A stretch of DNA of 64,000 nt from Icerya purchasi (taxonomy: Eukaryota; Arthropoda; Insecta; Hemiptera; Monophlebidae). The DNA lies in contig CM077115.1 in the NCBI GenBank assembly GCA_039619475.1, forward strand, positions 133,312,172 through 133,376,171. The letters are read 5' to 3'. Numbering within the stretch: the stretch's first letter is position 1; each line of letters begins with the position of its first letter. The translations under genes and the position numbers were made by a program. A model generated the notes under the pieces. It saw nothing but the letters and a program-made list of their open reading frames with translations, searched no databases and was not told the origin of the DNA. Below, one piece after another: positions 13,905-26,372 of this stretch.

Positions 13905-14033
13905 TCCCACAATCTGCCTGGCAAGCGCGGAAGATTAGGCCAACTGGGAGAGTGACCTACATCCAGCAGTGGATCGAAATGGGCATATCATAACCGTGAT
14001 ATACGACAGACGGGCAAAAAAAAAAAAAAAAAA
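13905..14033 (+). mobile_element. 3' tail of a second LINE, immediately downstream
   Basis: A short body ends in an 18-base A-run at 14016-14033. One frame reads RPTGRVTYIQQWIEMGIS and then stop, resembling the C-terminus of RTE-like LINE polyproteins (a ...Y.QQW... ending). It abuts the tail of the preceding LINE fragment, so either one inserted into or beside the tail of the other, or the pair is a chimera. The family call is an inference from a very short match. Confidence 0.4.
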
Positions 14034-17000
14034 GACGAAGTGGTAAGTGCGAAATAAGCATTAGTCGGAGCATTATTAAGTATTCATTTTTTCTATGGTA
14101 ATGGCCAAACTTGCATACACACTATCGTATAACGGGCATTGCTTGGCGTTCCGGTGCACAGAGACCTTATCCCATTCCCACAGTATGAAACTTTTGGACA
14201 CAATACAGGAGCCGGATTTAAGGTTAATAAAAAAAAGAAAAGATATCTAGAGAACAGTTTCGAAAACAAGTGCGGAGACACTTTAAGTAGACGCGAATTT
14301 TCTCGGGAATGAATATCGGAAGTGTGTGCAATGAGATTATTCGGGAATTGATAACTGAGAATCACGCTAAATTACACAGAGGTCGAGGAAGTTGCGGGAC
14401 GCGTCTACATATTTTACTTCGGAAACTTCGCTTCTACCTAATAATAATAGGTAGATGTGTTCTGTCGGATTGCCACCGGCTGAGGTAATTCCGCTCTTGT
14501 CAGTGCTCTACACATATTGCCACCGAGGAGGCGTCATTTAAATTCGCTACCGCTTTTTAAGTCGCGAAAAGCTTGTCCGCCATTCGGTAATCGATTTTGG
14601 TGAAGTCTTCTTTTTCATAGCCTCCGAACAACGCGGTTCGTATAAGAGTGTTGTACATGGAACAGCATGATGAAGAGACCTTCACATCGGCTAGATAGAC
14701 ATCGTAAATATTACTCTTAAACAAACAACACGGTCTATCGCCGCCACCTCCTCCCTGTCAGTCACTCACACATTTACACCTAGTACATACCGAATTAAAC
14801 AATTTTTTATTGCGAAATTTTTCAACACTATCCCGCTCGCTAATAAATCTAATCATCACTTCTATTAATTGTCTTTCTTTCTCGCTTCTGTTCCATTACT
14901 ATTTTAAAAACAAAACAAAACAAAACAAAAAAAAATATTCTTTCCCCAATTTTATTTTTAATTTTCACCATTTCGCGCTCCTTCTACATTCTGTTTCTTT
15001 GCCCCGGTGACAAAAATAATTAGCATCGCCCAGTTAAAAATTCGTGAATATAGCCAATTTGGTAACTTCTCAAAGTCGCATTAGACAGTTTAACACACAT
15101 ACATGTATATGTATATATATATATATATATATATGTATTGTATAGTGTAAACTAATTATCGATACACTACCGTTATTTTCTTTTTATTACCATATTATTG
15201 CACTTGGACGAAAATATTTAAGAGTCGACAAAAGTAAACATTAAAATTCACACTTAATAAATGTAGTTATCGGCGGAAGTTAATCAGGTTGGAATATTTA
15301 TAGTCAATTTTATTTTAGTTTTAAAAAGACTTTTTTTTTTTTTTTTCTTTTTTTCTATTAAGACAGGACCAATTTAAAAGCGACTACTCATAATACTAAA
15401 ACAGCCGCAACTCCATGGAATATTTACTGATTCTTTTATATTATCGAGTATTGCTTCCGCCGAAATTAGTATCATTGTAATTATTAAATACGCTTACGAT
15501 ATAACCTTCTTAATTAGACCTATATTAATACTAGCTGTGCTCGTGCGAATGTTACATTCCAAAGACATTCGATTCCCCGTAACGCTTTTTTCCAATCTCG
15601 TCTTGACTGAAATTCTGTTTCCGAACTTTTTTTTTTCGGTTCTTCCGCATTAAAATTCTTCTTTAGTCTTCTCTAATTCTTTCTTCCTTTTCACCATAAA
15701 CACCCCTCATCTGCCCTGTTTCTCCCTTCTTCATTCATTTATTCTTTCCAGTCCTTCTTCGGTTTCTTCTATCTGTCTTCTTTTTGTCGATTGCGTCGGT
15801 GATTATTTGCCTGACTTTTTACTAGGTTCCCACAAATATATCATTCATTTGTGGGACCACAAATATATTGCTCATTATAGACTGGCCAAAAGGCGAAAGT
15901 TGGCCAAAAAAAAAAAAAAAAAAAAATATCGCTCATTAAAAAACAAAAATTACAAATATCAGTTTTCGAATAGAATTAGAAATAACTTAATTCGATATAC
16001 TAAATGCAGATATTTCACAGATGATAATGTAAAGATTTTATTTTGACAATAATAAAAACGTGTTAAACATTGAATTAAATTAAACCAACGTAACAACGCG
16101 CATCAAACAAGGCAAAATCCAATTTTATCGATTTGATCAATTTTTCAATCGTTACATTTTCCATCTTTCACTCTGAAACACTGGAAGTTCATAATTTTTC
16201 AAATATCTCAATTTAAAAATTGAAATTGAATTTTCAACTGCATTAAAATATCAACAACCCGAAAATTAAAAATTACGATGTAATTCGAAATGTGGCAGTT
16301 TTCATTAAAATCCCACATTAACCCGGTTTGTAGATTTTTTCATCTTTTGAAATATCTTTCAAAAATTGTTGTACTTTTTAGCCTTTTATAAAAAAAAAAA
16401 AAATAATTTATTTATTCTCTTTTTTTTGCGATTTCCTTAAAATTTCAATGTATGCAATAGAATAAGTAAAAATATTTTCGCGATACGCGCACTTTGTACT
16501 ATCACGAATAATAATAGGAAAACTGAAAATCTTACAAATCTGACGGAGAAAGACGTTTCTCTTGGATACGAGATATTTGCGAGTCGAAATAGAAGCGCAC
16601 ATTGCAAAAAGAAAGCGATCAATCGTTGAAAGAGTCTGGACAAGTGTCCACATTTTTTTTTTTTTTTTTTTTTTTTTAAATCTATAAGAAAGGTATAATA
16701 TCTGCGGAATTTAATTTTCTTCATTTAAATTCAGTGAACACGATATATTTTTTACGTTCATGTTTAATTTTTTCCTTTTTTATTATTTAAAATCAGGAGC
16801 ATTTTTGAAAGTAACAGAAATGTATTCGCTCAATTTTACCCGTTTTCCCATAAGAAATAACTTTTAAAACGTAAGCAAATGGCGTGACAATTGTTTGCGG
16901 AATTGTTGATATTTTTAAGCTTTATCATCGGTTCATCGGTGAACACGGAACAAAATACTTAGTGCCTAAAACCGGACACCATGATCTCCCCGGCCTCGCT

Positions 17001-18164
17001 GCATTTTATTATTATAAAAAAAAAAAAAAATTATTCAAATTAATAAACAAAAAAAAATAAATAATAAATAGCGTAAGAATTTCTTAATTTAAGGAAAATG
17101 TAAAATTTCATAATGCCGACGGATCAAAAAAATAATCAGTCTTCAATAGACTGAGCTTTGCAGATAATTTTTACCACTGAATGACATTTCCACGAAGAAT
17201 CACTATAAGTAAAATATGGGAACTCGAATTTGAGTTTTCGGGTGGAAATAAACATCAAAGTTGCAGTTTCCCGCCTTTGTTCGTATTAAGAAATCTTCCT
17301 TGAAGTAATTTTACAACTTTCATACAAATTTACGTATTTATTTATTTTTCCGTGCAAATAAATCGAACTTTTTTTTTTTCTTTCTTTACTGTACTAAAAT
17401 AAGAATAATTCGTTAATTTCCCTGCGATACTGTTGAATTTTAAATTTTTATTCGACTTAAAATAAAGTTTAAAGTATTTTCTAAGCTATGAATTTTTCGT
17501 TCAATTAAAGACAATACACACTCCATGCTGTAGGTTACCGTGATAAGCGGCCTGTAAAACATTGAGTATGTTAATTTAGGCTTTATTTTCTTCACCTAAA
17601 TAATGTGTGCAGAAAATTCGATCCTTCGAATATGTCGCTGAGGGAAGATTCGCTAGTCTCGCAGATACACTACCTTTAGCTCTTAAAGAGTAGTCGACTT
17701 TTAACAGACTGTGCTATTTCTGGAAAAATTTAATAAATAAAAGCGAGGTGAACTTTAACAATTTTATTCAATCTGGTTGATAGACGGTAATAGCAAACAT
17801 AAAACTTACTTTTGGATTTTAGTCAGATCGGGGGGTATTTTAAGCTCGCGTTACAAACTTAATTTTATGATTTTCATATTATCTCCGATGTAATATTGCC
17901 ATTTTAATCCTGACGCAAGAAACTTTGTATATTTCGTTTCAGCAGTTCCTACTTACTCTCGGCATAAAAGTGACTTGGTCATTAATATATAATCAAATTC
18001 AAAATCAAAATACCATTATTGAGGAACAGAAACGTTCAATCAAAAATTTAAACCAAATAATACCGTATAAATCAAAAATTTTGCAAACTGATGGATCTTG
18101 CCGTGGGCCAGATCGTGGTTCTATAACATTTATAAAACTATAAGTGTTCCATATGGAAAAGGAC
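14034..18164. other. AT-rich DNA without recognised gene
   Basis: Contains a TA microsatellite at 15112-15134, T-runs near 15331 and 16651, an A-run near 15907, and a short direct repeat (ccacaaatatat twice at about 15829-15865). An open frame at 17925-18143 with an Asn/Gln/Ile-rich stretch has no recognised domain. No RNA gene or splice-supported exon seen. Confidence 0.5.
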
Positions 18165-18408
18165 TCCATAGATTGTGATGTCAAATTTTTCATAATGTAC
18201 TTTTTAATGGATCTGAAGAGAATATCGGAGCCAGTTCCTCTCTCATGGGATTCGCCGTTCGGTTCCTAGATTTCTCTGGTACAACGAATATTCGATTATC
18301 AGATACATATGTACCTGAGAGCAACTTGGCTGCTGAACGAGACAATTCCCGAAAACTCATCGTACCGCCTTTGGTAGTGTCGAGCACATTAGCCATTAGC
18401 CTACCGAA
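18165..18408 (-). mobile_element. tRNA-derived SINE, copy 1
   Basis: Minus-strand copy of a short interspersed element also present at 18487-18668 and 39185-39418. The 5' head (high-coordinate end) has an A-box-like taggctaatgg at 18403-18393. A degenerate B-box region (cgggaattgtctcg) follows at about 18351-18338. The body then shares gaatcccat, gaggaactggc and ttcagatccattaa with the other copies. RNA polymerase III internal promoters of this type are known from tRNA-derived SINEs. No protein is encoded: open frames across it are incidental. Confidence 0.65.
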
Positions 18409-18486
18409 TATTAAGCGTGTAAAGTGAGTCCCATACATCTTTAATAAGGTATCACGGATTGCGTAATTAAGCTTTTCACAATGAAC

Positions 18487-18668
18487 TAAGTCCAACGGCA
18501 CTAATAGGAGTACGGAGGCCAGTTCCTTTCTACTTGAGATCCGCCTTTACTTTCTTAGATTTCTATGGTGCTCGATTGCAGATTAGGTATAAACCTGGAA
18601 GCGACCTGAATAATCCGGAACGAGACAAGTCCCGTGATCTCTGATTTGCTGGCCAAGCACCTTAATTA
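18487..18668 (-). mobile_element. tRNA-derived SINE, copy 2 (truncated head)
   Basis: Same family and orientation as the copy about 80 bases to its left. The shared order is ttaaggtgcttggcc (part of the head), cgggacttgtctcg (B-box region), cctgggt-like and tttatacctaat blocks, agaaatctaagaaagtaaa, and gaggaactggcctcc-like sequence. The A-box side is shortened at about 18668 and the body has an internal deletion near 18490-18510 relative to the other copies. Non-coding. Confidence 0.65.
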
Positions 18669-20534
18669 TTGTAATTCTTTAAAAAACAATAATAATAACA
18701 ATAATAATTTACTTTCTATTACAACTTCAGTTGCATACATTATAACGGTTTTTCATAGAGTTTTTTCATACCATTTCTGGTAATGACGTTATCATTAATA
18801 TATTTATATTCTTATATGTTTGCATAATCTTACTTATCGGGATACATTAATAGAGTGTTGTAATACACTCGTGTTAGTTTGAGAAAATTCATATCAAGAA
18901 ATTAATGGGTTTTTTTTCATTAATTCTTTATTCTCTCGGAATTTGTACGCTTGAAGTATCAAGTTCTATACGAGTTTCATGTTCCATCTGAGTTTTTTTT
19001 TCCTCTTATTAATCTAGATTTCCGATTTTGTCGTTGTCTTCGATCATTATTAGTATTAGGTGAAAGTTTTTGGTTTTTCGAATGCACGGAACCGGTGGTA
19101 TGTTTTTTTAGGCCGAGTCTGAATTTCGTCGACGGTGCGCCCATCAGTTTGCGAAATTTTAACGGTGTTCCGAGAATTATTGCGGTTGTTCTCTCATTAA
19201 CTGACCGAGGAGCGATTTAGCTGTTCCGAAAAGTTCAACTTAGACAGCGCTCGATATTTCTGAATGGGAGTACACGATGTGTATTTTGGCGAAGTAGCGG
19301 TAAGCGTATAAATAAAAATTGCCGTCGGGTGCGTGTAATGAAAAGGAACATAAAATATCCAAATATTACGCGCGGTGCGGTACTGGTGATGGAGTGGTAG
19401 ACGGTTCTTCCGGGGAGCGTACGAGTCTCTGTCGACTACTGAGGTAGTAACGACACCTTGTGGCGCCCAAATTCTTTCGTAGGCTCTCCCTAATCTTGTG
19501 CATCTTTTGCTTGGCTCCGGTAGTCGTACCATTTTTATATGTTCTCTGTTTGGCACATTAGATTAATAAGACTTTCAGAAGTACCGACGAGTGGTTCCCG
19601 AAGGCGCCCCTGAATTGGAGCCAGTCTGGCTCGAATCTGATTGCTGCCGTACGACTCCCTCTTCGCGCGCTCACTTCCTTCCATTTCAATTTGCTCTCAC
19701 ACACCTATTTTCTCCGGCGCAACCTTTCTACGCGGCGACCGCTTTTACGAAACATTTAAATCGAGCACAACGGTAATTTATTAAAAACGGCGTTCCGAAC
19801 GGATATTTTTCATTTTTCCGAGCGCACCTCCCGAAGCCGCGCTTTCCATACGCTTTTCCGCTCAGTTCCGTCTCGGTTCTGCGGAGATCGACGGTGCGAT
19901 GAGTCGCGATTTTTAAATAAATTAGAAACCGGTCCAATCCTTCCGCGCTAGTCTTACGGCACAGCCAGCGGCGAATTTTTAAATCCCGCTTCTTCTGAAA
20001 ACTTTTTTATTACGCGGAAAATTGTGATTTACGCCTATTGCATCGATAGTAGACAATCAAACAGAGCTGGGAGGATGCTGATTAGTTAGTCGCAGCGGTT
20101 ATAATGATTGAATCTGGCTGCTCGTCGGGTCCAAAAAACATCTCCTCTTTTGAGCGATTCATCATCGATCGAAATGTGAGAAGAAAAAAAAAGGTTGCTA
20201 AAAAGTGCACGTTTCAAGGGACAACAACTGGCCATACTAAATTAAGATTAAAAATATTAAAAAATTCGTACTCGCTGAGTTCATCGAGCCGAGAAAAAAT
20301 AAATGAATCGGATGTAATTAGCGCTGCACATCGCGCGACATGTTTTTTGATCAACCGCGGTTTTTTTTTGTAATTAAAGTTATCTTCATCCATTTTTGTG
20401 TTTTGATTAATACACACTTTTGAACACAAAATGTATTCGCAATTAAAATTATAATGAAATTATAGAAATTTAAAAAAAATAGCCGACTACCATTTCCGGA
20501 TATAATCATCATGGTTTTAACATTTAATGTAACA
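18669..20534. other. Region without recognised gene
   Basis: Contains a somewhat GC-richer stretch at about 19480-19990 with open frames on both strands but no recognised domain. A (TAA)-type patch lies near 18690. No RNA gene seen. Confidence 0.45.
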
Positions 20535-20544
20535 TAAAGTGAAT
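20535..20544. repeat. Target-site duplication, 3' side of LINE
   Basis: Ten bases, taaagtgaat, identical to 22368-22377 on the other side of the minus-strand LINE. Perfect short direct repeats immediately outside the A-tail and the 5' junction are expected from target-primed reverse transcription. Confidence 0.75.
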
Positions 20545-20577
<33 letters not shown>

Positions 20578-22367
20578 GAACGCCAACCAAGGGCAATGAC
20601 CAATCATCAAAGAATTACGAAAACAGGATTAAATTTTGATATGTAAAGAAATAGAGGAAATGAACTCCGCTAAGATTGGAACAACATCTGGTGAAGGAAA
20701 GGAAAGTATGTAGAAAGCACAAAAAGGAATGGGTAGTTTTAGGTGGAGAAGCTTAGTGTAGAGGAGGGAACGCTCCTGTACAAGAGAAGAGAGCATTCAA
20801 AAAGGATATGATTTGCATCACAAACACAGTCATGATCCGAGAGATGAAAATTACAGTATGGGGAAGAAACAATAGAAAAACGAAAGAAAGACGAAGGAAG
20901 ACAATTATGGTTGAGACGAAGACGTGTTATGGAGGAAATAACGGAACGACTGAAACCAGGGAAATCAGCAAACCAGGAACGTGATGAAGGAAGAGGCTGT
21001 ATTAATTTGTAAAAGGAATGAGGATTAGGAAAGGAGGTAATGTAAATATCCGATATCATGATTTGAGGTGTGCTCGTTTGGATGGAAAGAGGATATTATT
21101 GGCAGGAAATGTATTGACAAATTTGCCGTTATAGGAAGCAGAGCGAGCAAACGAGTCAACTAGGTTGTTGCCTGCGATGCCGCTATGACTGGGAATCCAA
21201 AGAATATCGACTTGAATGGAACGAACTAAGAAGAGATTTGCAATTAAGGAACGAATGGAAAGGATAATGTAGTCGCATGAAAAGGATGGAAAAGGGGAAG
21301 ATGTAGCCTGCAAGACGCTCATGGAGTCAGAACAAATAAGGTATAGGAGGAAAGTGCAATGAACAGAACTGCACGGAGTATTGCATACGATTCTGCAGTG
21401 AAAATGGAACAGAAGGAAGGAAGTTTGTAAAGTTCGTAGTGTGGAAGAGAAGAAATAAGAAAGGAAGCTCCGACCCCCTCATCGCTTTTGGAACCATCCG
21501 TAAAGAGGACAGACCGAGAAGGAAATAGAGACATCAAAGCTCCGTTGTACTCGCTTAAAGCGATAGAAGGTGAATATTTAGTATGAGAAGGAAGGAAAAA
21601 CAAATTAGGAGGATATAAAAATCTATAAAGCTGAATGTAAAGAACGGGAGTTTATGATATGTGTAGATAAATGAAAAATAAGGAGCAAGGCGTCGAGAGA
21701 CATGAGAAAGAATAGGAATCTTCAGGGGAGAAAATCGCCAATTGGCCAGGATGTAGGAATAAGCAGAAACTAATTTAGAAGACTTAATAGGAAGACGTTT
21801 TATGAGGAAGCGATCCCCAAGAAAGGATCTACGAATGTGTAAAGGATGAATGTTGGCTTCTGAAAGTACTGCAGGAATGGGGGAGGATTTCAGAACACCG
21901 AGGCAAAGACGAAGACATGAATTTTGGACTTTATCGAGTTTGGAAAGAAGATGTTTAGGAGCATTGCCATAAATGAAGGAACAGTAATCAAGTTTGGAAA
22001 GCGGATTCAAGCAAGTTCGACGAATTATTGAGTTCATCTTTAGCAGAGAGGATGGAAGTTGAGGAGTAATAAATAAGAATATCATCCGCGAAAGGGAGTG
22101 TAGAGGCTGAGACGGGAAGAGAAGCTATTTCAAGCGAATAGATATTAAAAAGAGTAGGACTCAAACATGACCCTTGAGGAAGGCCACGGAATACACATCT
22201 AGAGCCAGAGAAGGAAGGAGTGGAAGGATAAATGGTTCTACTTTGAAAGAGCTGAATTATCAGGGAAGAAAGTTGAACAGGAATGCCAATAGAAATCATC
22301 TTATTTTTAAGGGATGGAAGATGAACCTTATCGAAAGCAGAAACTACATCAACAAAGGCAGCGATCG
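20545..22367 (-). mobile_element. I-group non-LTR retrotransposon, 5'-truncated, with TSD and A-tail
   Basis: A minus-strand LINE insertion of about 1.8 kb. Its A-tail is the plus-strand T-run at 20547-20575. Its 5' end is truncated inside the reverse transcriptase domain at 22367, and it is bounded by the 10-bp duplication taaagtgaat. RT followed by an RNase H domain and a Cys/His C-terminus places it in the I group (I/Nimb-like) rather than Jockey, which usually lacks RNase H. The last about 400 bases are almost identical to the copy at 25.9-26.4 kb, indicating recent amplification of this family. Confidence 0.85.
20739..22367 (-). pseudogene. I-group LINE ORF2 (RT, RNase H, Cys/His end), broken
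   Basis: The polyprotein would copy element RNA into DNA at the target. Reading 5' to 3' there are: RT motif A (FVDVVSAFDKV, just inside the junction); RGLPQGS at about 22185-22168; catalytic FADD at about 22092-22081; a thumb block LDYCSFIYGNAPKHLLSKLDKVQN from about 21995; RNase H acidic residues in TDGS (about 21501), TAES, CSDSMSVL and VDSFARSA with LWIPSHSGI; and a C-terminal CxCx4Hx4C segment (DHDCVCDANHILFEC). At least four frame changes separate these blocks, so it is not translatable. Only about 85 bases separate FADD from LDYC, where related elements have well over 100 codons, so an internal deletion removed the RT thumb-proximal part. No endonuclease remains. Confidence 0.85.
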
Positions 22368-22377
22368 TAAAGTGAAT
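22368..22377. repeat. Target-site duplication, 5' side of LINE
   Basis: taaagtgaat, the second copy of the 10-bp duplication flanking the LINE at 20545-22367. The bases outside differ on the two sides, so the duplicated unit is exactly about 10 bp. Confidence 0.75.
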
Positions 22378-23874
22378 AATAAAATCGATAAGTTTCTGAT
22401 ATTTAAAATTTTTAAAACTAAATTAATTATTCTTTAAATATTTACCAACGGGAACTATCATCCGAAAATTGTGTAGTTAATATTTCGTTACTGTTAAATT
22501 GATTCAATATAAAATTGTTCCGTGAAATTCGATCGATTTATATTATTCATAATTTTCAAAATGTCTGTATTAATGTCGTACTCGCATGTGATGTTTTTCT
22601 AAAATGTGATATGTTTAGTAAACGTAGAGTTATCTATGTGCTCGTAATTAAAAAAAAAAAAAAAAATGAATCGCGTAAACATGCCCTTTATATCTTACAA
22701 CAGATGACATTTCAGTCCTTTCTTTTTCTTTCTGTCCTTTTCTAATTGATTCCATCGACTTTCATTCCTCGGAAGTCGGCACATTAAGGGCTTGGTGCAT
22801 TGCGACAAGTGAATTGTTTCTTTACTCGAAATCTATTTTAAAATGAATCGTTTGGCCCGTTGTCGATGTTTCGAGCTTTTCCTTAAGAGTTGATATTATT
22901 TTTATATAAATCATTTTTTTATTTTCTATGACATGGAAATTTTATTAAAGTTCGCCGTGTTAAGAAGACCGAAAATGTTTAGCACCCGTCAGTGATCTAG
23001 CAACTCTGATAGGGGGGAGAATATTTTAGATGTGGATGCTGAGCAAGAATAGATAAAAAAACAGCGAAAGCTTGTGCAAAATGTAAAAAATTCTACTCGT
23101 TTTTTTTTTTTTTTTTTACTTTATTATTAAAAATTCAGGCTAGCACATTAATAATACTAATATAACTTGGAATGATTTCTTATTCGGAAGAGTCGGTATA
23201 AAATTTAAATACAAAATAGGTTATTGTTATTAAATTTAAGTGCTTAATAAACGAGGAAAAGTCGAAGCTGTTGCTGTTGATTTGCGACGTTCGTGATTTA
23301 AGATGGGAGGGCGGGTTAATTTATTTAATTAAATGTATAGATAGTCGTATTCCGTGTTGTGCAGTATGGAAAATATAATGCATATTATACACCGCGCAAT
23401 TGTTTTTGTAAAAAGCATAACTTAAGGATACAATCGGAAAAAGCTCTAAAGGTATACACCTATTTTTCACTGATCCGTAATACATTTCGATCTCTTTAAT
23501 AAATGTATTGTTTTTTATCAATTATGTCGGGCCGCGCAGGTACAATTGTAACTTTTGAGTTTTTAAATTGCCATAACTTTTTTTTTATAGGACATAGAAA
23601 CCTGAACTTTTGTGACATCTCTACATTTATCCATTAGATTATGTGCGCGAAATCTAAAAAAAAAACCGTATTAACCGTTTTCTAAAATGTAGACTTAAAT
23701 TGTTTTGATCCCCGTAAAGGTCGGCAAAGGCACAATTGTCCCTTGTATATTTTTTATATGTAAGTGATATAAAAAATAATATTTTTTTTTCTTCAAATGG
23801 TATTTTATTTTATGTGTATCGTATACAATCAATTATAATATTAAAAAAAATATGTATCAATAAAAAAATGAATT

Positions 23875-24010
23875 TTATTGTACATTTTCACGAGAAATAC
23901 ATGTTATTTTAGATATAGAATGTTCGCCACACACAGGATTGTTGATACATATTGTACACTTTTGTTTATGGAAAAAACATAGCAACTTCCGACTACCGTC
24001 CACGACTACC
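23875..24010 (-). pseudogene. Cys-rich segment resembling a piggyBac-type transposase C-terminus
   Basis: On the minus strand a short open frame reads LLCFFHKQKCTICINN followed by PVCGEHSISKITC and then stop after about 10 more residues. The spacing of Cys and His (C..C.....C..H.....C) resembles the Cys-rich zinc-binding tail at the C-terminus of piggyBac-family transposases. No catalytic domain could be read upstream, where stops occur, and no TTAA-flanked ends were established. It may be a fossil of such an element or chance. Confidence 0.25.
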
Positions 24011-24297
24011 ATGAGACACTTGGGAAGGATCAACTGCTGTTATACCTACGCTTCGTCCAAGCACGTTTGTGTTGTCTATGTGCTGTCGGACGGTGTGATC
24101 GCTGTTTATTCGCCGTGAGCGGAGATTCACCGTTTGAGGCCAGTATCATCATCGTTTTATCGAATTTTTACGTGTTTTTGGAAAGTAGTTTTTTTGTTAT
24201 TGAGTCGTTTTGACGGCTCTGGCGCCCGAAATTAAGGTACCTGTATAGTACGAAGGAACAGGGTTGTTGAAATCAGTATTCCAGTTAAGAAAGAGTT

Positions 24298-24303
<6 letters not shown>

Positions 24304-24339
<36 letters not shown>
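24304..24339. repeat. TA dinucleotide microsatellite
   Basis: Uninterrupted alternating AT run of about 36 bases. Confidence 0.9.
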
Positions 24340-24341
<2 letters not shown>

Positions 24342-25914
24342 ATAAGATTAGTTTATTGTAATTATTCTTCAACCGGACAATAACATAATTCATTGTCACA
24401 TTGTACCATTAATATTTACGATGTAGTAACGCAGCCTATTGCCAATCCTCGCTTAACGGTTGTCGAAGAATGCTCAGTTTTTTCTTCGGAAGAAAAATTT
24501 CCGTTTAAATGATAAATTTAAGGCTTAGACTGATTAAACGGATTGCCGAGACTAACTTGTAAAATGATTTTCTTTATATAATATATCGATAGGTAAGAAA
24601 TGCGAAAGAGCGTATATTTTCGACGACGGGGTCTCCTTATCAGTCTGATGACAGACGTTAATTGAAACTTTACACGCAGATTTTTCCGGACTCGTTCCGG
24701 GATTTTTCCGCAATAATAACTCGGCGGCGGGGCTCATAAATTTTTGAGGGCTTGCTCAAATAATTCGTCGAGGGCGACAAAGAAAATTCATCGTTTTCCG
24801 AAATATCCAGAGAGGGCCGCGAAACGAGCAGCTAAGGCGTCCAGAGACGAAGGAAGCGGATGGGCAGTGCATGATCTGGCCGAATTACTAAGCCGGTGGC
24901 GACTGCTTTATCGGAAGTACGCGCCGGCAGTAAATCAATCGCTTACGTCGAACGTTCCGAGTAAAGTCGCGACGTTCACTGCCCTACGAAAAATTTCAGC
25001 TGGGCCGAACGGTAGAGCCGTTTTTTCCCGCCGTTTCGTTATTTATTTTATTCCTCGCAGATTTTTCCATATTATCGCAGTGCGCGTTACGTTTGCGCCA
25101 ATTCATCTGTCAGCATAAATGCAATACCAACTGCTGCCGACTAATATATCATACGGGGCTATAAATAAAATCGGACGACTTCTCACTGCTACCTCCCGCT
25201 GCTGGACATTGTGCAGTTGCACTGCTCAAAAATCGCCTTTGGCAGAACTACCCTCGCTCACTTGATGTCTTTTTCATTATTTCGTTTTCTTTTTTTTCCT
25301 CTCGGAAATTACCTTACAATTCCAATTACTTTATCAGGTTGAGGACGATTTGTGACGAAGCCACGTTTCGCTGCGAGCTCGCTTTTATACTGAACAGGTG
25401 TTTTGTTTTTGAAGTCGCGGGAAAATTTTCAATTTCGCTAACGTGTTTAAACTTAATTTAGATCGATTAGGCGTCGAACGAAAACGAATTGGAAGAAGAT
25501 TTTATGTTGAAATCATTAGCAAAATCATAATGAGAATATTTCGAAGTAGAGAATATCAAATCAAATATCAAATATCAAATATATTTTGGAATTTCTACAG
25601 GTGAAACCATATACGGGCAATACTGCGCGAACAGTAGAGTGGTCTGATACGAATTTAAACATTAAAAATTGAAAAAACTCAGGAACTACGAGTACAACTA
25701 TAAATATAAAAATGATTTCAGAAATAAATATTAAAATTACAATTAATAATGGCAGCGAAATACAAAGGAGAGCGGGTGTTAAACAAATAAATGTACAAAA
25801 AACAAACTGAAAAAACAAAAACGGTACCTCAGAGGATGAAGGGAGAAAAAAGGTTTATCACTTCTTTGTTACGTTATTAAAATGAACAAAAAAGGTATTA
25901 TTGCAGGGCTAAAA

Positions 25915-26372
25915 ATACCCTCAAATGGAGACTTTTACAAACTCTTGCAACAATCTTCCTTCATCACGTTCCTGGTTTGCTGATTTCCCTGGTTTCAGTC
26001 GTTCCGTTATTTCCTCCATAACACGTCTTCGTCTCAACCATAATTGTCTTCCTTCGTCTCTCTTTCGTTTTTCTATTGTTTCTTCCCCATACTGTAATTT
26101 TCATCCCTCGGATCATGACTGTGTTTGTGATGCAAATCATATCCTTTTTGAATGCTCTCTCCTCTTGTACAGGAGCGTTCCCTCCTCTACACTAAGCTTC
26201 TCCACCTAAAACTACCTATTCCTTTTTGTGCTTCCTACATACTTTCCTTTCCTTCACCAGATGTTGTTCCAATCTTAGCGGAGTTCATTTCCTCTATTTC
26301 TTTACATATCAAAATTTAATCCTGTTTTCGTAATTCTTTGATGATTGGTCATTGCCCTTGGTTGCCGTTCCG

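Larger units (their letters stand above)
22378..25914. other. AT-rich DNA, no host gene recognised
   Basis: Includes A- and T-runs (about 22651-22666 and 23100-23118), a TA microsatellite at 24304-24339 and a GC-richer segment at about 24740-25120. That segment carries a 124-codon open frame without an ATG at its start and without a recognised domain. A possible transposase tail at 23875-24010 is listed separately. Confidence 0.45.

Noticed and set aside
18190..18501. 103-codon minus-strand open frame
   Set aside because: It lies across the SINE copy. Its openness is incidental and the homologous sequence at 39 kb is not open in the same frame.
22992..23030. Possible second hAT terminus (cagtgatctagcaac, then gggggg)
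   Set aside because: It resembles hAT-type ends, but no inverted partner or target duplication was found downstream.
24744..25118. 124-codon plus-strand open frame in a GC-richer patch
   Set aside because: No ATG at the start, no domain and no neighbouring exon evidence.
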